From Actinokineospora globicatena (GTDB lineage Bacteria > Actinomycetota > Actinomycetes > Mycobacteriales > Pseudonocardiaceae), in the NCBI RefSeq assembly GCF_024171945.1, contig NZ_JAMTCR010000005.1, forward strand, positions 248,001 through 312,000: a stretch of DNA of 64,000 bases. The letters are read 5' to 3'. Below are positions 16,972 through 24,342 of the stretch, in pieces. The notes beneath the pieces are model-generated. The model saw only the letters and a list, made by a program, of their open reading frames with translations, ran no database searches and was not told the DNA's origin. The position numbers were made by a program, and so were the translations under genes. The first letter of the stretch is position 1; every line of letters starts with the position of its first letter.

Positions 16972-17946
16972 ATGGCCCGGCCGAACATAGAGCCCGTTGT
17001 CTGGCGTGCACCACGGGCAGGTCGACCGCCGCGCGGTTCGAACCTGCCCCCGTTGACCGTTCGCCCTATCGACGGCAAGGGCGCCGAGGACGTTCTAGTC
17101 GACACCGAGGGCCGCGTCCTCACCGGCGTAGAGGACGGTCGAATCCTGCGCGTCGCGGACGGCCGGGTGGATGTAGTCGCGGACACCGGAGGTAGGCCTC
17201 TCGGCTTGGAGTGGTACCCGGACGGTCGGCTGCTCGTGTGTGACGCGGATCGAGGTTTGCTGCTGGTCGCCGGTAGCGATATAGAGGTGCTCGTTCCCGC
17301 TGGGCCTGACCTCCGCGTGTGCAACAACGCCGCCGTTGCCGCTGACGGCACTGTCTACTTCACCAACTCGAGCGACCGGTTCGACCTCGAGTTCTGGAAA
17401 GCGGACCTCTTGGAGCACTCCAAGACCGGGCGACTGCTGCGCCGCGACCCGGACGGAACGCTGCACACCTTGTTGCGCGGTGTGCAGTTCGCCAACGGTG
17501 TCGCGCTCGCGCCGGACGAGTCCAGCGTGGTCGTGGCCGAGACAGGGGAGTACTGCCTGCGCCGGGTCTGGCTTACCGGCGACCGTCAGGGCCAGTCGGA
17601 CCTTCTTACTGACAACCTGCCCGCGTTCCCGGACAACCTGTCCACCGGATCTGACGGTCTCCTGTGGATCGCCATGGCCAGCCCGCGCGATCCACTTGTC
17701 GACCTCTTGCTGCGGACCCCGCCGCTGCTGCGCAAGGCCATCTGGCGAGTCCCGGAACGCCTGCAACCGAAGGAGAAGCGCGTCGTGTGGGCGCGGGCCG
17801 TCGACTTCGCCACCGGCGCGGTGGTGCACGACTTCCACGGCACCGCCCCCGACTTCCACATGGTCACCGGGGTCCGCGAGCACCACGGCCTCGTCCACCT
17901 GGGCAGTCTGGAGGAACGAGCGGTCGCCGCGTTCGACCTGCCCTGA
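16972..17946 (+). CDS. SMP-30/gluconolactonase or strictosidine synthase-like beta-propeller protein
   Basis: 324 residues from an ATG following GAGGAGCGA. It is a six-bladed propeller with repeated strands such as EDVLVDTEGRVLTGVEDG, GLEWYPDGRLLVCDADRG and NAAVAADGTVYFTNSS. The strictosidine-synthase-like motif FWKADLLEHSKTGRLLRRD and FANGVALAPDESSVVVAE follow, then FPDNLSTGSDGLLWIAMASP. This arrangement matches the APMAP/strictosidine synthase-like subgroup of SMP-30 proteins, which usually act as lactonases or esterases on small hydrophobic substrates. There is no signal peptide, so it is cytoplasmic. It starts 34 bases after the kinase gene and may belong to that operon. Confidence 0.82.
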   Translation: MARPNIEPVVWRAPRAGRPPRGSNLPPLTVRPIDGKGAEDVLVDTEGRVLTGVEDGRILRVADGRVDVVADTGGRPLGLEWYPDGRLLVCDADRGLLLVAGSDIEVLVPAGPDLRVCNNAAVAADGTVYFTNSSDRFDLEFWKADLLEHSKTGRLLRRDPDGTLHTLLRGVQFANGVALAPDESSVVVAETGEYCLRRVWLTGDRQGQSDLLTDNLPAFPDNLSTGSDGLLWIAMASPRDPLVDLLLRTPPLLRKAIWRVPERLQPKEKRVVWARAVDFATGAVVHDFHGTAPDFHMVTGVREHHGLVHLGSLEERAVAAFDLP

Positions 17947-18071
17947 CCACGATCGGGGCGCGGATGTCCCCCACACCGGTCGCCGCCGGGCGACGGCCCG
18001 ACCCGCGCGGCACGATCGACGCAGCGCTACCGGGAGGTGGCGTTCCGTGATCCACCGAGTGGGGAGACCCC

Positions 18072-18845
18072 ATGCGCAAGCTCTTGCGAGCCGCGGTCCT
18101 CGGTTTCGCCCTGGTCGCCGCCCTCACCGCTCCCGCACGGGCCGAGTTCCCCGACAGGGTCGTCGGCGATGTCGTAGCACCGCAGGGTGCCTACCCCTGG
18201 CTCGCGCGGCTGTCCATGGGCTGCGGTGGATCCCTCGTCACGCCGGACATAGTGCTGACGGCGGCTCACTGTGTTGGCGGAACCGGGGCGAACTCGAGCA
18301 TAGAAGCGATGTTCGGCGCAGTGGACCTAGAGAGCCCAGACGCGGACATCATCGACTCCCTCTATGTCTATCGGTCGCCGGACTACACCTCAGCCAGCCG
18401 TGGGTCCGACTGGGCGCTGATCAAGCTCGACCGCCCCGCGCCCTATCCCGTCGTCGCACTCCAGTCGACGTTGGTGACCACGGGTCCCTTCCGCGTGATG
18501 GGTTGGGGTGCGGCACAAGAGGGCGGCGACCAGCAGCGGTACCTCTTGCACGCCGACGTCCCCTACGTCGACGACACCACCTGCGCCGGTCTCTACACCC
18601 CCTACGGCTACAAGTTCCTGGCTGCCGGGATGCTCTGCGCGGGTGTTGTCGGCACCGGTGGGATCGATACCTGCCAGGGCGACTCCGGGGGCCCGATGGT
18701 CGCGAAGGACGCCAGCGGCGTAGTGCGACAGGTAGGCATAGTCAGCTGGGGCATCGGCTGCGCGCGACCGCAGTTCCCCGGTATCTACACCGAGGTCTCC
18801 GCCTACCTGCCCGCGATAGCCGCGGCGATCACGGCGCTGTCCTGA
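18072..18845 (+). CDS. Secreted trypsin-like serine protease (S1 family)
   Basis: 257 residues. The signal peptide is MRKLLRAAVLGFALVAALTA with cleavage after PARA, near residue 24. The chymotrypsin fold is complete: N-terminal RVVGDVVAPQGAYPWLARL, catalytic His in VLTAAHCVGG, Asp in GSDWALIKLDRPA and Ser in CQGDSGGPMVA. The residue seven places before the catalytic Ser (D in GGIDTCQGDS) predicts trypsin-like specificity for Arg and Lys. Paired cysteines are consistent with export. The propeptide is very short. It is a second secreted protease in this 6-kb stretch, next to but separate from the subtilase gene. Confidence 0.92.
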   Translation: MRKLLRAAVLGFALVAALTAPARAEFPDRVVGDVVAPQGAYPWLARLSMGCGGSLVTPDIVLTAAHCVGGTGANSSIEAMFGAVDLESPDADIIDSLYVYRSPDYTSASRGSDWALIKLDRPAPYPVVALQSTLVTTGPFRVMGWGAAQEGGDQQRYLLHADVPYVDDTTCAGLYTPYGYKFLAAGMLCAGVVGTGGIDTCQGDSGGPMVAKDASGVVRQVGIVSWGIGCARPQFPGIYTEVSAYLPAIAAAITALS

Positions 18846-19082
18846 CGTCCGTTCGTCCGGTTGGCTACGCCCCGATGAAACCCTGAGGCGGTACACGAGC
18901 CACCGCAGGGCTCCTCCCGTGCTCCCGCCAGGTGTGACGCATTGCTCACCGCCCGAGGTAGCCGACATACCGGACAGCGCACCGGCAAGCAACCCCTTGG
19001 TGTCGTGACCGGTGCCCTGGTTTGCTTACGCCCGAGCGAGTACCCGAGCGGGTACCGGTGGCCAGGCTGGAGGCACGAGGAG

Positions 19083-20015
19083 ATGACCGCGACCGTCGAG
19101 GGCAGCGCGGGGCCGAAACCGATGTTCGGTGCGCCCCGGGCGCACTGGCCGCAGGTCGGCACCTACCTGTTCATCCTGGTCCCGTTCGCCGCGCTGGTCG
19201 CCGCCGTCCCGCTGGCCTGGGGCTGGGGCCTTGGTTGGGTGGACGTCGCGCTCGCCGCGTTCTTCTACACCTTCACCTGCCTCGGCGTGACCGTCGGCTT
19301 CCACCGGTACTTCACCCACGGCTCGTTCAAGGCCACCCGCGCGCTGCGGGTCGGGCTGGCCGTCGTGGGCAGCATGGCGCTGCAGGGCCCGGTCCTGCAC
19401 TGGGTGGCCGACCACCGCCGCCACCACGCCTTCGCCGACCGCGAGGGCGACCCGCACTCGCCGTGGCTGTTCGGCACCTCCCCGGCCGCGCTGGCCAAGG
19501 GCTTCTGGCACGCGCACATGGGCTGGGTGTTCGACCGCAACCTCACCAACGCCGAGCGGTTCGCCCCGGACATGCTCGCCGACCCCGACCTGCGCCGGGT
19601 GCACCGCCAGTTCGGCCTGTGGACCGCCGTCACGCTGCTGGCCCCCGCGCTGCTCGGCGCGCTGATCACCTGGTCGTGGTGGGGCGGGGTCACCGCGTTC
19701 TTCTGGGCCGGGCTGGTGCGGGTGTCGTTCCTGCACCACGTGACCTGGTCGGTCAACTCGGTCTGCCACATGATCGGCGAGCGCCCGTTCCGCTCCCGGG
19801 ACAAGGCGACCAACTTCTGGCCGCTCGCCGTGCTGTCGATGGGCGAGGCCTGGCACAACCTGCACCACGCCGACCCCACCTCCGCCCGCCACGGCGTCCA
19901 GCGCGGCCAGGTCGACATCTCCGCCAGGGTGATCTGGCTGTTCGAGAAGCTCGGCTGGGCCACCGAGGTCCGCTGGCCCACGCAGGAGCGGTTGGCGAAG
20001 CTGACGGCCAAGTAG
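19083..20015 (+). CDS. Acyl-CoA delta-9 desaturase-type fatty acid desaturase
   Basis: 310 residues from the ATG at 19083, behind a GAGG-rich site. Four membrane segments are evident (TYLFILVPFAALVAAVPLAW, WVDVALAAFFYTFTCLGVTV, AVTLLAPALLGALITWSWWG). The three di-iron histidine boxes are HRYFTH, DHRRHHAFAD and HNLHHADP. This is the membrane stearoyl-CoA desaturase family (mycobacterial DesA3-like), which introduces a cis double bond into saturated acyl-CoA using O2 and an electron donor. No reductase partner is adjacent. The next gene begins in the TAGTG overlap with this stop codon, so the two are coupled. Confidence 0.9.
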   Translation: MTATVEGSAGPKPMFGAPRAHWPQVGTYLFILVPFAALVAAVPLAWGWGLGWVDVALAAFFYTFTCLGVTVGFHRYFTHGSFKATRALRVGLAVVGSMALQGPVLHWVADHRRHHAFADREGDPHSPWLFGTSPAALAKGFWHAHMGWVFDRNLTNAERFAPDMLADPDLRRVHRQFGLWTAVTLLAPALLGALITWSWWGGVTAFFWAGLVRVSFLHHVTWSVNSVCHMIGERPFRSRDKATNFWPLAVLSMGEAWHNLHHADPTSARHGVQRGQVDISARVIWLFEKLGWATEVRWPTQERLAKLTAK

Positions 20016-20476
20016 TGCCCAGGACGGCGACGGCCCAGACCCCCGACCGCGACGCGCTGCTGGAGTTCCTGCGCGCCCGCACGCGGTGCGTCCTGGTGAC
20101 CCGTCGCGCGTCCGGTGCTCCGCAGATGTCCCCGGTCACCTACGGCGTCGACGACTCGGGTCGGCTGGTCATCTCCACCTACCCGTCCCGCGCGAAGGCG
20201 ACCAACCTCCGCCGGGACCCCACGGCGGCGGTCTGCGCTCTCTCCGACGACTGGAACGGCCCCTACGTCCAGGTTGACGCCCAAGCGGAGGTCCTAGACC
20301 TACCGGAGGCTCTGGACCCTCTAGTCGACTACTACCGCTCGATCTCGGGCGAGCACCCCGACTGGGAGGACTACCGCGCCGCGATGGTCCGTCAGGGCAA
20401 GTGCCTGCTCCGACTGAGCATCACCGGGTGGGGGCCCATCGCCACCGGGGGCTTTCCCCCAGGTCTGGGTCACTAG
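20015..20476 (+). CDS. PPOX-class F420-dependent oxidoreductase
   Basis: 153 residues starting at the GTG that shares one base with the desaturase stop codon. It has a split-barrel flavin/F420-binding fold: residues 12-40 LLEFLRARTRCVLVTRRASG, then PQMSPVTYGVDDSGRLVIST, SRAKATNLRRDPTAAVC and the C-terminal GKCLLRLSITG. This pattern is typical of Rv1155-type PPOX proteins of actinobacteria, which bind the deazaflavin F420. The physiological substrate is unknown. Coupling to the desaturase may be coincidental or may suggest a lipid redox role. Confidence 0.82.
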   Translation: MPRTATAQTPDRDALLEFLRARTRCVLVTRRASGAPQMSPVTYGVDDSGRLVISTYPSRAKATNLRRDPTAAVCALSDDWNGPYVQVDAQAEVLDLPEALDPLVDYYRSISGEHPDWEDYRAAMVRQGKCLLRLSITGWGPIATGGFPPGLGH

Positions 20477-20950
20477 CCGCGATCATCCGGACGGGGACAA
20501 TCACTCCTCGGATCACCCAGTTACTCATGCTATCGGGTGATAGACGGTAGCGGTCGGTAACGAAGTGCTCCATTCGGCCGATCGACCGGGTATGTCGGTG
20601 GAACTGCGGGATCTGGTCTGGGCCAAGGCCGCGGAGGGGCCTGCCGCGGGGCAGGGCGCCCGCGCGACCGGCGAGCGCCGTGCGGCAGGAGACCCGGCTC
20701 GGGTCAGAGCCCTCCGCGTCGCCCGGGTGGACCGCGGCCGCGAGGACCACTGAGCGTTGGCATAGCGGTAAAGCGACAGCTGAAACAACACACAATTCAC
20801 TGAATCGGACCCAATTTTCCTGTGGTCTTGCGCACGGGCTCGCGTCATGCACCGTTGGCCGGCAACAATCGGGTTATAGTCCCGGCGAACTCGAGCGGTG
20901 CTCCGCGTCGGTGATCGTTTCCGTCCGTCCGCGCCGCGAGGGAGGTCCCG
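20477..20950. other. Intergenic region with promoter for the STAS gene, no firm gene
   Basis: 474 bases of lower G+C. A -10-like TATAGT lies at 20875-20880, upstream of the GTG at 20951. A short frame from an ATG at 20592 to 20753 encodes 53 residues rich in Ala, Arg and Gly. It has no clear ribosome binding site, so I do not call it a gene. Nothing else is recognisable. Confidence 0.5.
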
Positions 20951-21319
20951 GTGAACCCGCGCGAGCCGTTGGCGGTGACGACCAGGGGGACCCGGTCGGC
21001 CGTCGTGGTCAGCGCGGTGGGCCGCATCGACATGGTGACCGAGCGGCCGTGGCGCGAACAGGTCGAGGACGCCTGCGCGGAGAACACCGTGAAGCGCTTC
21101 GTGATCGTCGACCTGTGCGGGGTCACCCACCTCAGCGTCGGCGCCGCGCCGCTCATCGTGCGCGCCCACTACCACTGCCTGCACCGGGGCAAGCTGCTGC
21201 GCGTCGCCGTCCCGATGGGGCCCGCACTGCACACCATGCACGTGACCGGCGTGCGCGACCTGGTCGCGGTCTACCCGAACCTGGACTCGGCGCTGGAACC
21301 CCGCGCCTCCCGCTGGTGA
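20951..21319 (+). CDS. STAS-domain anti-sigma factor antagonist-like protein
   Basis: 122 residues from a GTG preceded by GAGGGAGG. It has the STAS fold with strand AVVVSAVGRIDMVTERPWRE, helix, then FVIVDLCGVTHLSVGAAPLIV and a final GVRDLVAVYPNLDSAL. In classical antagonists (SpoIIAA, RsbV) the turn before the second helix carries a D-S-[ST]-G motif with the phosphorylated serine; here it reads L-S-V-G. The acidic residue and one hydroxyl residue are therefore missing. It may act without phosphorylation or through another partner. It stands alone, with no anti-sigma kinase or sigma factor gene in the window. Confidence 0.75.
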   Translation: MNPREPLAVTTRGTRSAVVVSAVGRIDMVTERPWREQVEDACAENTVKRFVIVDLCGVTHLSVGAAPLIVRAHYHCLHRGKLLRVAVPMGPALHTMHVTGVRDLVAVYPNLDSALEPRASRW

Positions 21320-21592
21320 TCGGACCGAGATAGGCCGCTGGCGCATTCCCCGGGCGGTATTTCGCGCTCCGAGTCCGTTATTGACTCGTACGAGTGAGCG
21401 ACGGTCGCGATCCGCTGACCGATTCCGGGCCCGGGGGAGTTGTCACCACCCGGTGGGCCCAACCCGGACGAGTGTGGCCATCGCGCAACGCGAGGTCCGG
21501 CGTGCGGGCGGCTGCTGATCATCCGGTCACGCCCCTGGCGAGCTGGTAGCCGTTGGACGGAAACCACCAAGCCCAGCCCGAGAGGAATCCCG
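21320..21592. promoter_or_regulatory. Upstream region of the proline-rich secreted protein gene
   Basis: 273 bases without a gene. A perfect 12-base palindrome ACTCGTACGAGT (21384-21395) overlaps a TTGACT hexamer (21381-21386) and could be an operator over a -35 element. A purine-rich GAGAGGA site immediately precedes the ATG at 21593. Confidence 0.4.
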
Positions 21593-22381
21593 ATGAATCG
21601 CCACCTCGCGCGGTTCGTGACCGCAGTCGCGGCCGCGAGCGTGCTGACAGCGACCGGAGCGGGTCTAGCCTCCGCCACGGCACCGGCCGAACAGGACAAC
21701 CGGGCCGCTCACCTGCAAGAACTGACCGCTGCGTACAACGAGCTCACCGCGGCCGGGGACGACGCCGCGCTCGGCACCGCCGTCACCAGCCTGCGGACCG
21801 CCCTCAACCACGTCCGCGGCTGCGGCGCGACCGACCTGGCCACCCCGGCCGACACCAAGGCCGCCGAGGTCGAGCGCATCCTGCCGATCCCGGGGCCGAT
21901 CAACCCGGTGCTGGTCGCGGGCCTGCTCGACCTGGTCACCACCCTCATCCACCACCTGGCCGCCGCGCTGCCGGTGCCCGGTGGCCTGCCCATCCCCGGC
22001 GGTCTGCCCGGCACGCTGCCCATCCCAGGTAGCCTGCCCATCCCGGGTGGCTTGCCGACTCCTGGCACGTTGCCGATCCCGGGCGGTCTGCCGATTCCCG
22101 GTGGTCTGCCGACCCCGGGGACGCTGCCCGACCTGAGCACCATCCCCGACCTGAGCACGCTGCCGGACCTGCCCGAACTCCCGGACGTGCCCGATGTCCC
22201 GGATGTCGCCGACGTCCCGGACGTCGCCGACCTGCCGGAGCTCACCGACCTGCCCGACCTGTCCGGCATCTCCACCGGTGCCATCCAGCCCGGCCTCCCG
22301 GACCTGTCCGGCACCGTCCCGGCGCTGCCCGACCTCGGCGGTGCCCTGCCGACGCTGCCCGGCGGCCCGGAGACGACCTGA
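21593..22381 (+). CDS. Secreted proline/glycine- and aspartate-repeat protein
   Basis: 262 residues. The start MNRHLARFVTAVAAASVLTA leads a signal peptide ending near ASATA (residue 29). Residues 30-95 form a short helical region (RAAHLQELTAAYNELTAAGD, with one Cys). Residues 120-185 repeat LPIPGGLP/LPTPGTLP about ten times. Residues 185-235 repeat LPDL, DVPD and DVAD. The protein ends LPGGPETT without an LPxTG anchor. The layout suggests a wall-associated or matrix protein with a helical head and an extended two-block tail. I know no family for it. It is monocistronic with its own upstream region and is followed by an imperfect hairpin. Confidence 0.75.
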   Translation: MNRHLARFVTAVAAASVLTATGAGLASATAPAEQDNRAAHLQELTAAYNELTAAGDDAALGTAVTSLRTALNHVRGCGATDLATPADTKAAEVERILPIPGPINPVLVAGLLDLVTTLIHHLAAALPVPGGLPIPGGLPGTLPIPGSLPIPGGLPTPGTLPIPGGLPIPGGLPTPGTLPDLSTIPDLSTLPDLPELPDVPDVPDVADVPDVADLPELTDLPDLSGISTGAIQPGLPDLSGTVPALPDLGGALPTLPGGPETT

Positions 22382-22396
22382 CCCGGCGCGGACTCC

Positions 22397-22431
22397 CGGG
22401 TCGTTCGGGCTTGTCGGGAGAGCCCGACCCG
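22397..22431 (+). terminator. Imperfect hairpin after the secreted protein gene
   Basis: CGGGTCG-TTCG-GGCT pairs with AGCCCGACCCG, leaving a 4-base bulge and a 9-base loop. It lies 15 bases after the stop codon and has no T-run. Confidence 0.45.
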
Positions 22432-22579
22432 TCGGTGAGGTCCGGCCACGAGTGTGCGGTGGGGTGATCTGCCCCGCCGAGCAGGCCGTCCGCCCGTGAT
22501 CGGGTGGTGGTGTGCGTGATCGCCGAGCCCCGGTGGCCCACAAGGCCCCGGGGCTCGACCCTGTCCTAGGCTCGCCGCC

Positions 22580-23242
22580 ATGCCCAGTCCCATGCGCCGC
22601 GTCACCGGCAAGCAGGTCGAGGTGGTCGAACCGGGGGCGTTCGCCGACCTGCGGTCCCGCTACTCGGGCGCGGTGCTCGACGTGGGCACCGGCGACGGCA
22701 AGCACGCGCTGCACCTGGCGAAGGCGCACCCCGAGCTGCTGGTGATCGGGCTGGACGCGGCCAAGGACAACATGCGCAAGTCGGCCACCAAGGCCAGTGC
22801 CGCGCCGAAGAAGGGCGGCCTGCCGAACCTGCTCTACCTGTGGGCCGCCGCCGAGCAGCTGCCCGAGCTGACCGGGATCACCGAGCTGCACGTCCTGATG
22901 CCCTGGGGGAGCCTGCTGCGCGGCGTCCTCGGCTCGGACCCGGCGATGCTGGCCGGTCTGGCCGGGACCTGCGCGCCGGACGCCCGGTTCCTGATCGCCC
23001 TCAACCTGCACGCCTGGCGCCCGCCGGTGCCCGAGGTCGGCACGCACGCCGAGCCCACGCCGGAGTCCGCGGTGGCCGAGCTGGGGCCCGCGCTCAAGGC
23101 GGCCAACTGGCACCTGGACGCCGCCGAGTACATGGCCGCCGAGGCCATCGCCGCCCTGGCCACCTCGTGGACCCGCAGGCTCAACTCCTCGCGTGACCAG
23201 CTCGACGTCCTCGCGCTCACCGGTCGGATCAACCCGGCTTAG
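22580..23242 (+). CDS. kamB: 16S rRNA (adenine-1408-N1)-methyltransferase, KamB family
   Basis: 220 residues. It is a class I SAM-dependent methyltransferase with motif I VLDVGTGDGKHALHLA and the acidic end of strand 2 in VIGLDAAKDNM. The family fingerprint is strong: KKGGLPNLLYLWAAAEQLP, LHVLMPWGSLLRGVLGS, ALNLHAWRPPVPEVG and the C-terminal TSWTRRLNSSRDQLDVLALTG. Trp109, Trp197, Arg200 and Arg205 fall where KamB has Trp105, Trp193, Arg196 and Arg201, which hold and contact A1408; the offset of four residues is constant. Methylation of A1408 blocks kanamycin- and apramycin-type drugs. A TAGGCT -10 element sits 7 bases before the ATG, so the mRNA may be leaderless. No aminoglycoside biosynthesis genes are near. 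Confidence 0.88.
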   Translation: MPSPMRRVTGKQVEVVEPGAFADLRSRYSGAVLDVGTGDGKHALHLAKAHPELLVIGLDAAKDNMRKSATKASAAPKKGGLPNLLYLWAAAEQLPELTGITELHVLMPWGSLLRGVLGSDPAMLAGLAGTCAPDARFLIALNLHAWRPPVPEVGTHAEPTPESAVAELGPALKAANWHLDAAEYMAAEAIAALATSWTRRLNSSRDQLDVLALTGRINPA

Positions 23243-24332
23243 CCAGCCCGAGCACGAAGTCGTAAGCCTGCTTGCGCGACCACCCCGGTTGCGCTGCCAG
23301 TGCCCGTGCGAGAGTCGACGCGGCTACCTCTTGGCCCAACAGCGCTGTCAGCAGTCCGGCGACGTCGAGGTCTACCGCGACGGGTCCCGCTGTCGGATCT
23401 AGAGCGCACCACACGGATGCTGATCCGCTGAGGTTGGCGAACTCTGAGACAGGGCCCCAGGTAGGCCGCTCGTCCACTGTCATAACGCTTACGTGCTCCG
23501 TGCCCGCGACGCGCTGGGCGTCCGCGAGCCAGCGGGGGAGATCGCTCGCGGGGCAGGTGAACACCACGCGCGCTGTACGGGTTGTCGCGGCCAACTTGAC
23601 CACGTCTCGGCGGGACAACCCGGTAGCTACGAGCAGTGGGGCCACTTGCGGTGCCGCGCCTGCTACCGCCAACTCCGGCGGTAGGCCTAGCACCTCGACC
23701 GACGCGCCTTCGGCCAATAGCTTCGACACCGAGGCGCTAGTCCCGTCCACAGTGGATACCGCCAACGTGCGGCCGGGCCCGTTGATGTCTCGAGAAGGCG
23801 TGAAACCCAGAGCGGTCACCAAGGCTCGAGCACCGGCGTCTTCCGCGACGATCACATCGGCGGCAGCGCACTCTGCGCTCAAGCGGTCGTCGGGGCTAAG
23901 AGCACCCCGGTACCGCACGAGGTGGGTTCCAGACGTTTCGGCTCTAGTCACCACAACGTCTACGACTACGTCCGGATCGGACAGAGCCACCGCCAACTCG
24001 CGGGGGAGGTCGGCTGACGACAGATCTGCGTCCGTGGCGAGCGTGTTCGACATCCGTTGGCCACTACGCCGCACGACCGCGTTTCCGCCGGGGCGCCACC
24101 GCGAGTTCGCTTGTGCTCGCACGGTAGCGCTGACTCCGCCGGAACTGATCGTGATGAACACCGGCCCCGCAACGGCAGGCGGCGCTAGGCCGACAACCTC
24201 ACCGGCGACCCCGACCACGCAGGTGGCGCGACCGGTGATCGCGGCGTCCGCGGTGAACTCCAGCGTCTTGCCGTGGGTCGCGCGGATGTCCTGGTGCCCG
24301 CGGCAGCGCAGCCGCAGCAGTTCGGTGGCCAC
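23229..24332 (-). CDS. DUF371 domain fused to a degenerate RsmI-like methyltransferase
   Basis: 367 residues. Residues 1-130 match the DUF371 pattern known from archaea and actinobacteria (RLRCRGHQDIRATHGKTLEF, ATCVVGVAGEV). Residues 150-365 resemble a tetrapyrrole-methylase/RsmI protein: SAECAAADVIVAEDAGAR, VLGLPPELAVAGAAPQVAPL, then TRTARVVFTCPASDLPRWLADA and the RsmI-like end RKQAYDFVLGLAK. The N-terminal RsmI part with its usual glycine-rich SAM loop appears missing or much changed, so catalysis is doubtful. The stop overlaps the end of the KamB gene by 14 bases (convergent). The gene begins 10 bases after the GT-C-like membrane protein gene and is likely in its operon. Third-position composition is less G/C-rich than that of its neighbours. 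Confidence 0.65.
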   Translation of the reverse strand: MATELLRLRCRGHQDIRATHGKTLEFTADAAITGRATCVVGVAGEVVGLAPPAVAGPVFITISSGGVSATVRAQANSRWRPGGNAVVRRSGQRMSNTLATDADLSSADLPRELAVALSDPDVVVDVVVTRAETSGTHLVRYRGALSPDDRLSAECAAADVIVAEDAGARALVTALGFTPSRDINGPGRTLAVSTVDGTSASVSKLLAEGASVEVLGLPPELAVAGAAPQVAPLLVATGLSRRDVVKLAATTRTARVVFTCPASDLPRWLADAQRVAGTEHVSVMTVDERPTWGPVSEFANLSGSASVWCALDPTAGPVAVDLDVAGLLTALLGQEVAASTLARALAAQPGWSRKQAYDFVLGLAKPG

Positions 24333-24342
24333 CCGCCCGCCG

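Noticed and set aside
20592-20753. 53-residue frame upstream of the STAS gene
   Set aside because: Weak start context and composition like random high-GC DNA; not enough to call a gene.
22580-23242. Aminoglycoside biosynthetic gene cluster around the KamB-type gene
   Set aside because: No deoxy-scyllo-inosose synthase, aminotransferases or glycosyltransferases of that pathway are present within the window.
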